A stretch of DNA of 64,000 nucleotides. It comes from Leptasterias polaris (taxonomy: Eukaryota; Echinodermata; Asteroidea; Forcipulatida; Asteriidae). Below are positions 27,801 to 42,800 of the stretch, piece by piece; the first letter of the stretch is position 1; every line of letters starts with the position of its first letter. The translations under genes were made by a program, and so were the position numbers. The notes below the pieces were generated by a model that had not been told where the DNA came from, made no database searches, and saw nothing but the letters and a program-made list of their open reading frames with translations. Location: positions 682,001-746,000 of the forward strand of contig JAZGTN010000074.1 of NCBI GenBank assembly GCA_037783415.1, given 5' to 3'.

Positions 27801-30800
27801 GCAGACCCCTGCTATGTGATGATGCATGGCATGCTACATCCATAGGCAAATGTCAGCAGACCCCTGCTATGTGATGATGCATGGCATGCTACATCCATAG
27901 GCAAATGTCAGCAGACCCCTGCTATGTGATGATGCATGGCATGCTACATCCATAGGCAAATGTCAGCAGACCCCTGCTATGTGATGATGCATGGCATGCT
28001 ACATCCATAGGCAAATGTCAGCAGACCCCTGCTATGTGATGATGCATGGCATGCTACATCCATAGGCAAATGTCAGCAGACCCCTGCTATGTGATGATGC
28101 ATGGCATGCTACATCCATAGGCAAATGTCAGCAGACCCCTGCTATGTGATGATGCATGGCATGCTACATCCATAGGCAAATGTCAGCAGACCCCTGCTAT
28201 GTGATGATGCATGGCATGCTACATCCATAGGCAAATGTCAGCAGACCCCTGCTATGTGATGATGCATGGCATGCTACATCCATAGGCAAATGTCAGCAGA
28301 CCCCTGCTATGTGATGATGCATGGCATGCTACATCCATAGGCAAATGTCAGCAGACCCCTGCTATGTGATGATGCATGGCATGCTACATCCATAGGCAAA
28401 TGTCAGCAGACCCCTGCTATGTGATGATGCATGGCATGCTACATCCATAGGCAAATGTCAGCAGACCCCTGCTATGTGATGATGCATGGCATGCTACATC
28501 CATAGGCAAATGTCAGCAGACCCCTGCTATGTGATGATGCATGGCATGCTACATCCATAGGCAAATGTCAGCAGACCCCTGCTATGTGATGATGCATGGC
28601 ATGCTACATCCATAGGCAAATGTCAGCAGACCCCTGCTATGTGATGATGCATGGCATGCTACATCCATAGGCAAATGTCAGCAGACCCCTGCTATGTGAT
28701 GATGCATGGCATGCTACATCCATAGGCAAATGTCAGCAGACCCCTGCTATGTGATGATGCATGGCATGCTACATCCATAGGCAAATGTCAGCAGACCCCT
28801 GCTATGTGATGATGCATGGCATGCTACATCCATAGGCAAATGTCAGCAGACCCCTGCTATGTGATGATGCATGGCATGCTACATCCATAGGCAAATGTCA
28901 GCAGACCCCTGCTATGTGATGATGCATGGCATGCTACATCCATAGGCAAATGTCAGCAGACCCCTGCTATGTGATGATGCATGGCATGCTACATCCATAG
29001 GCAAATGTCAGCAGACCCCTGCTATGTGATGATGCATGGCATGCTACATCCATAGGCAAATGTCAGCAGACCCCTGCTATGTGATGATGCATGGCATGCT
29101 ACATCCATAGGCAAATGTCAGCAGACCCCTGCTATGTGATGATGCATGGCATGCTACATCCATAGGCAAATGTCAGCAGACCCCTGCTATGTGATGATGC
29201 ATGGCATGCTACATCCATAGGCAAATGTCAGCAGACCCCTGCTATGTGATGATGCATGGCATGCTACATCCATAGGCAAATGTCAGCAGACCCCTGCTAT
29301 GTGATGATGCATGGCATGCTACATCCATAGGCAAATGTCAGCAGACCCCTGCTATGTGATGATGCATGGCATGCTACATCCATAGGCAAATGTCAGCAGA
29401 CCCCTGCTATGTGATGATGCATGGCATGCTACATCCATAGGCAAATGTCAGCAGACCCCTGCTATGTGATGATGCATGGCATGCTACATCCATAGGCAAA
29501 TGTCAGCAGACCCCTGCTATGTGATGATGCATGGCATGCTACATCCATAGGCAAATGTCAGCAGACCCCTGCTATGTGATGATGCATGGCATGCTACATC
29601 CATAGGCAAATGTCAGCAGACCCCTGCTATGTGATGATGCATGGCATGCTACATCCATAGGCAAATGTCAGCAGACCCCTGCTATGTGATGATGCATGGC
29701 ATGCTACATCCATAGGCAAATGTCAGCAGACCCCTGCTATGTGATGATGCATGGCATGCTACATCCATAGGCAAATGTCAGCAGACCCCTGCTATGTGAT
29801 GATGCATGGCATGCTACATCCATAGGCAAATGTCAGCAGACCCCTGCTATGTGATGATGCATGGCATGCTACATCCATAGGCAAATGTCAGCAGACCCCT
29901 GCTATGTGATGATGCATGGCATGCTACATCCATAGGCAAATGTCAGCAGACCCCTGCTATGTGATGATGCATGGCATGCTACATCCATAGGCAAATGTCA
30001 GCAGACCCCTGCTATGTGATGATGCATGGCATGCTACATCCATAGGCAAATGTCAGCAGACCCCTGCTATGTGATGATGCATGGCATGCTACATCCATAG
30101 GCAAATGTCAGCAGACCCCTGCTATGTGATGATGCATGGCATGCTACATCCATAGGCAAATGTCAGCAGACCCCTGCTATGTGATGATGCATGGCATGCT
30201 ACATCCATAGGCAAATGTCAGCAGACCCCTGCTATGTGATGATGCATGGCATGCTACATCCATAGGCAAATGTCAGCAGACCCCTGCTATGTGATGATGC
30301 ATGGCATGCTACATCCATAGGCAAATGTCAGCAGACCCCTGCTATGTGATGATGCATGGCATGCTACATCCATAGGCAAATGTCAGCAGACCCCTGCTAT
30401 GTGATGATGCATGGCATGCTACATCCATAGGCAAATGTCAGCAGACCCCTGCTATGTGATGATGCATGGCATGCTACATCCATAGGCAAATGTCAGCAGA
30501 CCCCTGCTATGTGATGATGCATGGCATGCTACATCCATAGGCAAATGTCAGCAGACCCCTGCTATGTGATGATGCATGGCATGCTACATCCATAGGCAAA
30601 TGTCAGCAGACCCCTGCTATGTGATGATGCATGGCATGCTACATCCATAGGCAAATGTCAGCAGACCCCTGCTATGTGATGATGCATGGCATGCTACATC
30701 CATAGGCAAATGTCAGCAGACCCCTGCTATGTGATGATGCATGGCATGCTACATCCATAGGCAAATGTCAGCAGACCCCTGCTATGTGATGATGCATGGC

Positions 30801-33800
30801 ATGCTACATCCATAGGCAAATGTCAGCAGACCCCTGCTATGTGATGATGCATGGCATGCTACATCCATAGGCAAATGTCAGCAGACCCCTGCTATGTGAT
30901 GATGCATGGCATGCTACATCCATAGGCAAATGTCAGCAGACCCCTGCTATGTGATGATGCATGGCATGCTACATCCATAGGCAAATGTCAGCAGACCCCT
31001 GCTATGTGATGATGCATGGCATGCTACATCCATAGGCAAATGTCAGCAGACCCCTGCTATGTGATGATGCATGGCATGCTACATCCATAGGCAAATGTCA
31101 GCAGACACTATTTCCTGAGGTCCGAGCATGGCAGACAGTGTCTACATCGATTGACAGAGCTTGCATTGTCGTTGTAGAAAACTTGTTGAAAATTGCACAA
31201 TTATACAAATCCTGTATGTATTGTTTGATACCACTTGATGCCAGGTGACATTTATACAAGCACAACTTTAACAGACACTAAAATGGAGGCCGGATAAGGC
31301 CATTTTAAAAATGTCCATGGATGCAGCGGGTTGATGGAATGTTTTTTGTGGTACAAAGTCAACAGCGTGACATGTTATACATGCCTGGACACTCTATTGT
31401 GCACTCACAGTGTTACGCATCATTTGCACCAGAATAAGGAAAAAATGCACTGGAATTCATGCTCAACAAACTCTCTCTTTTACTAAAGATGATTGTGTTA
31501 TCCCCAATTGTAGACTTTAGTCCTTTCTTAGGACAAACAAGAACTACATTACAAGAGACCGATGGGATGCCACACTTGTTTTATTATTACTATTATTATT
31601 ATTATATATTGTAGTTCTGGTAATTAAACCAAGAATGCCTACTAAATGAACATAAATGAACATAATCACTATACATGCTATACATGTAGCTCACAAGCCT
31701 GAGGAAACATGTAAACAAGAATGCTTGCTTTTCATTGTATTCGGCATGGGAGGTAAGTCTGAGATTCCAACATGCCATAAATAGCTTGTAGTCAAAGGTT
31801 TGGGCAATTCACAATACACAAATTAATTGATAGATTAGGGTAAGTGGATTTTATGAGGTTTGTTGTTTGTAATTGGGTTAGCCATAGTTTCACTGACAAC
31901 GATATCTGGACATTCTGAAAATTTATTCCATATGGGCCTGGAATTTTTTTTTTTTAATCTGAGTAGAAGTGGATAACTGGTGGAAATATCTTGCACTCCA
32001 CCTCACCATAAACCATGTACAATGTATTGGCGAATAAACGTTTATTTATTTTGATTGATATATAACTCTCACCAATGAAATTCAGCCAAGCTTCCCCTCC
32101 AAGAGCATAAGAGATAAGACGAATCATCTTATGCAGAGCTATACCTCTTTCAATGATGGTACTTAGTGGCGTCAGTACAGACATGTTTGTATACATCTCT
32201 TTATCCATCAACCAGAATGCAAGAGTCTTATCTCCAACTAGAGCCTGATCATGACTTTCAGCATAAGCTACAGTTTTCTCACCATGACGACGGTTGATAA
32301 GTGTCCAAACAATATCCCACATGCTCCAATCTTCATCTTTCTGTTCTTTCAACATCTATTGGTAATAAGAAACGAATGCAACAAGTAAAGACTGTGTACT
32401 ACTCAAAACAAATGGTAAATAAAATGTTGACTTTGATACCCCGAATCAAAGATGAAAAACTTATTTTCCATAATGAAAGGCAATTACAACACTTAATAAA
32501 TTGGCAGCGATAAAAAGTGCATCCCAACTTGATCACAAGTGGACTTCAACCTGGTGGAGAGTCACAGGATTAACCTTTGACTTTGTTGTATGTGGGAATC
32601 AGATGCATCACATTATTACAAGCTCTACTTGCACTCACCGGATAACTAATATTGTATTACGCAAACTTGAAACCTCTATTGGTCAATCCATGTCCACAAC
32701 ATTGTGAATTATACCATATTGCACCCTACCTACTGCACTGTTTTACCTCCACAGATTGCGCATTTTTAAGCTGCATGTCAAGTGTGCTTGAAGATAAATT
32801 TGTTATTACACGCACACAATTGTGAAATACAGAAATAATATAGCGCATCTGCATCCCATATCCAATGAGGCCAAAGGCCGAGTTGAATTTGAGATGCAGA
32901 AAACACTATAATGTATTGAGTATACAGTGCTTAACACACATCGTGTAGGGTAATGACAACACTATAATGTACTGAGTATACAGTGCTTAACACACATCGT
33001 GTAGGGTAATGAAAACACTATAATGTACTGAGTATACAGTGCTTAACACACATCGTGTAGGGTAATGAAAACACTATAATGTACTGAGTATACAGTGCTT
33101 AACTCACATCGTGTAGGGTAATGAAAACACTATAATGTACTGAGTATACAGTGCTTAACACACATCGTGTAGGGTAATGAAAACACTATAATGTACTGAG
33201 TATACAGTGCTTAACACACATCGTGTAGGGTAATGAAAACACTATAATGTACTGAGTATACAGTGCTTAACTCACATCGTGTAGGGTAATGAAAACACTA
33301 TAATGTACTGAGTATACAGTGCTTAACACACATCGTGTAGGGTAATGAAAACACTATAATGTACTGAGTATACAGTGCTTAACACACATCGTGTAGGGTA
33401 ATGAAAACACTATAATGTACTGAGTATACAGTGCTTAACACACATCGTGTAGGGTAATGAAAACACTATAATGTACTGAGTATACAGTGCTTAACTCACA
33501 TCGTGTAGGGTAATGAAAACACTATAATGTACTGAGTATACAGTGCTTAACACACATCGTGTAGGGTAATGAAAACACTATAATGTACTGAGTATACAGT
33601 GCTTAACTCACATCGTGTAGGGTAATGAAAACACTATAATGTACTGAGTATACAGTGCTTAACACACATCGTGTAGGGTAATGAAAACACTATAATGTAC
33701 TGAGTATACAGTGCTTAACTCACATCGTGTAGGGTAATGAAAACACTATAATGTACTGAGTATACAGTGCTTAACACACATCGTGTAGGGTAATGAAAAC

Positions 33801-36800
33801 ACTATAATGTACTGAGTATACAGTGCTTAACACACATCGTGTAGGGTAATGAAAACACTATAATGTACTGAGTATACAGTGCTTAACTCACATCGTGTAG
33901 GGTAATGAAAACACTATAATGTACTGAGTATACAGTGCTTAACACACATCGTGTAGGGTAATGAAAACACTATAATGTACTGAGTATACAGTGCTTAACT
34001 CACATCGTGTACGGTAATGAAAACACTATAATGTACTGAGTATACAGTGCTTAACACACATCGTGTAGGGTAATGAAAACACTATAATGTACTGAGTATA
34101 CAGTGCTTAACACACATCGTGTACGGTAATGAAAACACTATAATGTACTGAGTATACAGTGCTTAACACACATCGTGTAGGGTAATGAAAACACTATAAT
34201 GTACTGAGTATACAGTGCTTAACTCACATCGTGTAGGGTAATGAAAACACTATAATGTACTGAGTATACAGTGCTTAACTCACATCGTGTAGGGTAATGA
34301 AAACACTATAATGTACTGAGTATACAGTGCTTAACTCACATCGTGTAGGGTAATGAAAACACTATAATGTACTGAGTATACAGTGCTTAACACACATCGT
34401 GTAGGGTAATGAAAACACTATAATGTACTGAGTATATACAGTGCTTAACACACATCGTGTACGGTAATGAAAACACTATAATGTACTGAGTATACAGTGC
34501 TTAACACACATCGTGTAGGGTAATGAAAACACTATAATGTACTGAGTATACAGTGCTTAACTCACATCGTGTAGGGTAATGAAAACACTATAATGTACTG
34601 AGTATACAGTGCTTAACTCACATCGTGTAGGGTAATGAAAACACTATAATGTACTGAGTATACAGTGCTTAACTCACATCGTGTAGGGTAATGAAAACAC
34701 TATAATGTACTGAGTATACAGTGCTTAACTCACATCGTGTAGGGTAATGAAAACACTATAATGTACTGAGTATACAGTGCTTAACTCACATCGTGTAGGG
34801 TATTAATGAAAACACTATAATGTACTGAGTATACAGTGCTTAACACACATCGTGTAGGGTAATGAAAACACTATAATGTACTGAGTATACAGTGCTTAAC
34901 ACACATCGTGTAGGGTAATGACAACACTATAATGTACTGAGTATACAGTGCTTAACTCACATCGTGTAGGGTAATGAAAACACTATAATGTACTGAGTAT
35001 ACAGTGCTTAACTCACATCGTGTAGGGTAATGAAAACACTATAATGTACTGAGTATACAGTGCTTAACACACATCGTGTAGGGTAATGAAAACACTATAA
35101 TGTACTGAGTATACAGTGCTTAACACACATCGTGTAGGGTAATGAAAACACTATAATGTACTGAGTATACAGTGCTTAACACACATCGTGTAGGGTAATG
35201 ACAACACTATAATGTACTGAGTATACAGTGCTTAACTCACATCGTGTAGGGTAATGAAAACACTATAATGTACTGAGTATACAGTGCTTAACACACATCG
35301 TGTAGGGTAATGAAAACACTATAATGTACTGAGTATACAGTGCTTAACACACATCGTGTAGGGTAATGAAAACACTATAATGTACTGAGTATACAGTGCT
35401 TAACACACATCGTGTAGGGTAATGAAAACACTATAATGTACTGAGTATACAGTGCTTAACACACATCGTGTAGGGTAATGAAAACACTATAATGTACTGA
35501 GTATACAGTGCTTAACTCACATCGTGTAGGGTAATGAAAACACTATAATGTACTGAGTATACAGTGCTTAACACACATCGTGTAGGGTAATGAAAACACT
35601 ATAATGTACTGAGTATACAGTGCTTAACTCACATCGTGTAGGGTAATGAAAACACTATAATGTACTGAGTATACAGTGCTTAACACACATCGTGTAGGGT
35701 AATGAAAACACTATAATGTACTGAGTATACAGTGCTTAACTCACATCGTGTAGGGTAATGAAAACACTATAATGTACTGAGTATACAGTGCTTAACACAC
35801 ATCGTGTAGGGTAATGAAAACACTATAATGTACTGAGTATACAGTGCTTAACTCACATCGTGTAGGGTAATGAAAACACTATAATGTACTGAGTATACAG
35901 TGCTTAACTCACATCGTGTAGGGTAATGAAAACACTATAATGTACTGAGTATACAGTGCTTAACTCACATCGTGTAGGGTAATGAAAACACTATAATGTA
36001 CTGAGTATACAGTGCTTAACTCACATCGTGTAGGGTAATGAAAACACTATAATGTACTGAGTATACAGTGCTTAACACACATCGTGTAGGGTAATGAAAA
36101 CACTATAATGTACTGAGTATACAGTGCTTAACACACATCGTGTAGGGTAATGAAAACACTATAATGTACTGAGTATACAGTGCTTAACTCACATCGTGTA
36201 GGGTAATGAAAACACTATAATGTACTGAGTATACAGTGCTTAACACACATCGTGTAGGGTAATGAAAACACTATAATGTACTGAGTATACAGTGCTTAAC
36301 TCACATCGTGTAGGGTAATGAAAACACTATAATGTACTGAGTATACAGTGCTTAACACACATCGTGTAGGGTAATGAAAACACTATAATGTACTGAGTAT
36401 ACAGTGCTTAACTCACATCGTGTAGGGTAATGAAAACACTATAATGTACTGAGTATACAGTGCTTAACTCACATCGTGTAGGGTAATGAAAACACTATAA
36501 TGTACTGAGTATACAGTGCTTAACACACATCGTGTAGGGTAATGAAAACACTATAATGTACTGAGTATACAGTGCTTAACACACATCGTGTAGGGTAATG
36601 AAAACACTATAATGTACTGAGTATACAGTGCTTAACACACATCGTGTAGGGTAATGAAAACACTATAATGTACTGAGTATACAGTGCTTAACTCACATCG
36701 TGTAGGGTAATGAAAACACTATAATGTACTGAGTATACAGTGCTTAACACACATCGTGTAGGGTAATGAAAACACTATAATGTACTGAGTATACAGTGCT

Positions 36801-39800
36801 TAACACACATCGTGTAGGGTAATGAAAACACTATAATGTACTGAGTATACAGTGCTTAACTCACATCGTGTAGGGTAATGAAAACACTATAATGTACTGA
36901 GTATACAGTGCTTAACTCACATCGTGTAGGGTAATGAAAACACTATAATGTACTGAGTATACAGTGCTTAACTCACATCGTGTAGGGTAATGAAAACACT
37001 ATAATGTACTGAGTATACAGTGCTTAACACACATCGTGTAGGGTAATGAAAACACTATAATGTACTGAGTATATACAGTGCTTAACACACATCGTGTACG
37101 GTAATGAAAACACTATAATGTACTGAGTATACAGTGCTTAACACACATCGTGTAGGGTAATGAAAACACTATAATGTACTGAGTATACAGTGCTTAACTC
37201 ACATCGTGTAGGGTAATGAAAACACTATAATGTACTGAGTATACAGTGCTTAACTCACATCGTGTAGGGTAATGAAAACACTATAATGTACTGAGTATAC
37301 AGTGCTTAACTCACATCGTGTAGGGTAATGAAAACACTATAATGTACTGAGTATACAGTGCTTAACTCACATCGTGTAGGGTATTAATGAAAACACTATA
37401 ATGTACTGAGTATACAGTGCTTAACACACATCGTGTAGGGTAATGAAAACACTATAATGTACTGAGTATACAGTGCTTAACACACATCGTGTAGGGTAAT
37501 GACAACACTATAATGTACTGAGTATACAGTGCTTAACTCACATCGTGTAGGGTAATGAAAACACTATAATGTACTGAGTATACAGTGCTTAACTCACATC
37601 GTGTAGGGTAATGAAAACACTATAATGTACTGAGTATACAGTGCTTAACACACATCGTGTAGGGTAATGAAAACACTATAATGTACTGAGTATACAGTGC
37701 TTAACACACATCGTGTAGGGTAATGAAAACACTATAATGTACTGAGTATACAGTGCTTAACACACATCGTGTAGGGTAATGACAACACTATAATGTACTG
37801 AGTATACAGTGCTTAACTCACATCGTGTAGGGTAATGAAAACACTATAATGTACTGAGTATACAGTGCTTAACACACATCGTGTAGGGTAATGAAAACAC
37901 TATAATGTACTGAGTATACAGTGCTTAACACACATCGTGTAGGGTAATGAAAACACTATAATGTACTGAGTATACAGTGCTTAACACACATCGTGTAGGG
38001 TAATGAAAACACTATAATGTACTGAGTATACAGTGCTTAACACACATCGTGTAGGGTAATGAAAACACTATAATGTACTGAGTATACAGTGCTTAACTCA
38101 CATCGTGTAGGGTAATGAAAACACTATAATGTACTGAGTATACAGTGCTTAACACACATCGTGTAGGGTAATGAAAACACTATAATGTACTGAGTATACA
38201 GTGCTTAACTCACATCGTGTAGGGTAATGAAAACACTATAATGTACTGAGTATACAGTGCTTAACACACATCGTGTAGGGTAATGAAAACACTATAATGT
38301 ACTGAGTATACAGTGCTTAACTCACATCGTGTAGGGTAATGAAAACACTATAATGTACTGAGTATACAGTGCTTAACACACATCGTGTAGGGTAATGAAA
38401 ACACTATAATGTACTGAGTATACAGTGCTTAACTCACATCGTGTAGGGTAATGAAAACACTATAATGTACTGAGTATACAGTGCTTAACTCACATCGTGT
38501 AGGGTAATGAAAACACTATAATGTACTGAGTATACAGTGCTTAACTCACATCGTGTAGGGTAATGAAAACACTATAATGTACTGAGTATACAGTGCTTAA
38601 CTCACATCGTGTAGGGTAATGAAAACACTATAATGTACTGAGTATACAGTGCTTAACACACATCGTGTAGGGTAATGAAAACACTATAATGTACTGAGTA
38701 TACAGTGCTTAACACACATCGTGTAGGGTAATGAAAACACTATAATGTACTGAGTATACAGTGCTTAACTCACATCGTGTAGGGTAATGAAAACACTATA
38801 ATGTACTGAGTATACAGTGCTTAACACACATCGTGTAGGGTAATGAAAACACTATAATGTACTGAGTATACAGTGCTTAACTCACATCGTGTAGGGTAAT
38901 GAAAACACTATAATGTACTGAGTATACAGTGCTTAACACACATCGTGTAGGGTAATGAAAACACTATAATGTACTGAGTATACAGTGCTTAACTCACATC
39001 GTGTAGGGTAATGAAAACACTATAATGTACTGAGTATACAGTGCTTAACTCACATCGTGTAGGGTAATGAAAACACTATAATGTACTGAGTATACAGTGC
39101 TTAACTCACATCGTGTAGGGTAATGAAAACACTATAATGTACTGAGTATACAGTGCTTAACACACATCGTGTAGGGTAATGAAAACACTATAATGTACTG
39201 AGTATACAGTGCTTAACACACATCGTGTAGGGTAATGAAAACACTATAATGTACTGAGTATACAGTGCTTAACACACATCATGTAGGGTAATGAAAACAC
39301 TATAATGTACTGAGTATACAGTGCTTAACTCACATCGTGTAGGGTAATGAAAACACTATAATGTACTGAGTATACAGTGCTTAACACACATCGTGTAGGG
39401 TAATGAAAACACTATAATGTACTGAGTATACAGTGCTTAACTCACATCGTGTAGGGTAATGAAAACACTATAATGTACTGAGTATACAGTGCTTAACACA
39501 CATCGTGTAGGGTAATGAAAACACTATAATGTACTGAGTATACAGTGCTTAACACACATCGTGTAGGGTAATGAAAACACTATAATGTACTGAGTATACA
39601 GTGCTTAACACACATCGTGTAGGGTAATGAAAACACTATAATGTACTGAGTATACAGTGCTTAACACACATCGTGTAGGGTAATGAAAACACTATAATGT
39701 ACTGAGTATACAGTGCTTAACACACATCGTGTAGGGTAATGAAAACACTATAATGTACTGAGTATACAGTGCTTAACACACATCGTGTAGGGTAATGAAA

Positions 39801-42800
39801 ACACTATAATGTACTGAGTATACAGTGCTTAACACACATCGTGTAGGGTAATGAAAACACTATAATGTACTGAGTATACAGTGCTTAACTCACATCGTGT
39901 AGGGTAATGAAAACACTATAATGTACTGAGTATACAGTGCTTAACACACATCGTGTAGGGTAATGAAAACACTATAATGTACTGAGTATACAGTGCTTAA
40001 CTCACATCGTGTAGGGTAATGAAAACAATTATATTCATTATCCCCGATGCAAAAATTAACATCTATTAAATTGTGCGGTACCCGCTGTTAATGATTCGAA
40101 CCGCCTCTAGCCACCAGGCTAGCTCGGTGGTCTAGTGGTAAGACATCTGCTCTAGCAATGCAAAGGTCGTGGGTTCGAATCCCACCCGAATGATTTGCCT
40201 GTGGATTTTTTTCACAGAACTCGGGAAAGTACTGAGTATACAGTGCTTAACACACATCGTAAAAACAAAATTATATTCACTATAATGTTCTGTGTTCCAC
40301 AAACATATGCAAGTGATAACTAAACTCATTACAACCAGCAAAAATTTGAGTATATTTGAGTATTTGAATACCCATACCAAGTTAGTACATTATCCGATTT
40401 GTGCCTTCAATGACATGAGTACAATCATACATGTACCTTTATCCATCGGTCAGGAATAGCCATTGCCAGGCGATAATCAAAACCATTCCCTCCTTCTCTG
40501 ACTGGTCTACATAGTGCAGGCATCCCAGAAACATCCTGTAATATCAAAGTACATCTCATCAGCATCATAATGTCTATATAGTCGCTCTATGTCAAACCCA
40601 CATGCCTCCATGGGGCGATCTCAAATTGACTTTCTTTTATAAGATAATCTGACAGAGGTAAATAGAAAAAAGTAATGTTACAAAACACAAATGCTGGTAA
40701 TGTTTAGTCTCAAATGTCTAGATTTAAAAGAGGAGGGTCCAAAAATCAACTGAGGGCAAGTCATTAAATCTTGTTGTGTTAGATGCAGACATTGTCAAAG
40801 TGGATGTTGAGATCACCAGTTATGGGTGAAGATCCCCAAAATCTGTCATTGCACATCACCAACAACTCATCAAGGAAATAGGAAAAAGAGAAATGAGTTC
40901 CTAGGGGGCCTATAAGCAACAACAATAATGCTGGTACCATTAAAGATCAACTTGAATGAAATCAATAAAACAAATATTACCATTTATGTTTGTTTCTTAT
41001 GTGTTAAGTTATTATTTGGTCCTAAGTTTGAAGTTCTTTGCACAGCAATTTTGCTGAAACTTGATCAAAAAAGATAGCCCCCTCTTTTTAAATTTTTGAG
41101 CTTGTGTCTTTTATCGCTGTTTGTGGCGCCCTTGTATGTTCGGAACCAATTTTACTTTGGACTGGTGAAAATTGTTTATCATCATCTCTATGAATTTACT
41201 GATTCGTTTCTTTGGATTGTTTCCTATTTCTTTTTCTTTTTTTTCAAGAACCTGTATAAGATTGTACAATGCCGAGCAAAACCGTCAAAAACAGTCCCAA
41301 GGTTATTGTTTCTTTCATTTTCCTGAGGATTTCGGCGATGTTTCTTAACAACTCTCGCAAGGATCTCGAGTACCGTAATTTCCTGCGTATAAGACGTGTC
41401 TTATCCGACTTTCAAATATTAAGAAAAATCACTGCGTCTTATCTTCCGGTGCGCCTTATCTGATTTCGATTGAGTTCATTGTGATGATTACTATGTGAAA
41501 TCTTACACTTGTACTGCAAAATAGTTCCTTTATTTCGTCCAAGGTAATTCTCTGTGTCAAATTTTTCTTAAAATAAAACCTACATGTACACCATTCACAT
41601 TTTGAAGAAACTTACCAAAGTACGAAGTCACTGGCCATGCTGCTGCCAACAATAATAAAAATACCGGCGCGAATGAGCGACGATCAATGCTGCACACAGT
41701 ACGCTGCTATAGCGCATGACAGGTACCGGTACTAGTCATTATTAGTCAAGTCGTTTTTGTATGTTATCGTGAAATGCGTTGTTAGATTTCGCCAACAGAG
41801 GGCGTACATTCTTATAGTGAAAGCATTATTAAGAAAGCACCCTCTAGTGTTCGCTGGTTCTTGCATGTGTAGTGAAATGTTGTTATGTAACAATAAACCA
41901 GTCATGCGTGACCGGGGCGCACATCAGCGCGATGCTGGCCACGGTCACGCCAGTCGTATCTGGAACCTGAACCTGTGTGAACGGTTGTCTCTGTCCACTC
42001 TCCAGGCCACCGAGGTGCGGCTCAGACACTGTCTCAGTGTCTGCATTGGTAACTATAGTAGATACAACATTGGCGACGAGGATTAATTGTTGCGTGCAAT
42101 TAAAATAAATAAAAATAAAAAATTACGAAATACTCCTTGTCCAGATTTGACGAGGACAAATTCAATGTTTGGCTTACCACACGGTGGAAATTTCAACGTG
42201 TGAGCTCCCCGCCTTTTGTAGAAAATTTTTGTATATTACGTTTAATGTTTACTTTCAACAATTATCATCATATCTTAGCAAATCCGGCGTTTGTTGAATT
42301 TGCAATTTCGTCGATATATTTGTAGCTAGGTCTGTATGCTTCTCGTTAGCTTTGGTGGTCACCCTAGTTGTTTTATATTGTATAAGTCTTACTGAAATCT
42401 GCTGTAAACCTATGTGAGCTTCGACATGCGTTCTTAAAATAAAAGAGCTTTGCGTTTTACTGTAAAGGTGTGTCTTTTACGATCAAAATATTTTACTGCT
42501 AGTCAGGTCAAACTGTCGTGCATCACTCCCGACAGTAGCGCTGGCAGTAACAAGCGAGTGATACGGTATTTAACCGTCTATATTATACATTTATAGCAGA
42601 TTTCAAACTCTCTGTAATTTGTATCATTCAATTATTATTTAAGTAACTGATATACCCACCATGGCTATTAACATAAATGAAGCGTCCGTAAAACAACTCG
42701 TGACCCTTCCTGGTATTGGGACAAAGTTTGCCGAAACGATTGTAGCAATCAGATCAAAAAAGGGGTCTGTGAAAATTGATGACTTTCATGAATTCCCGGC

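Noticed and set aside
23242..31106. CRISPR-like array
   Set aside because: The units abut with no variable spacers, and the context is an animal intron with GT-AG exons on both sides. It is a satellite.
40122..40194. Functional tRNA gene
   Set aside because: The T-arm and D-arm are good, but the acceptor stem top is mispaired and the anticodon stem cannot form with a 7-nt loop. It is followed by a SINE tail.
42137..42325. Short ORF in the Gypsy-type leader
   Set aside because: It sits between the primer-binding site and gag with no family resemblance and no conserved motif.
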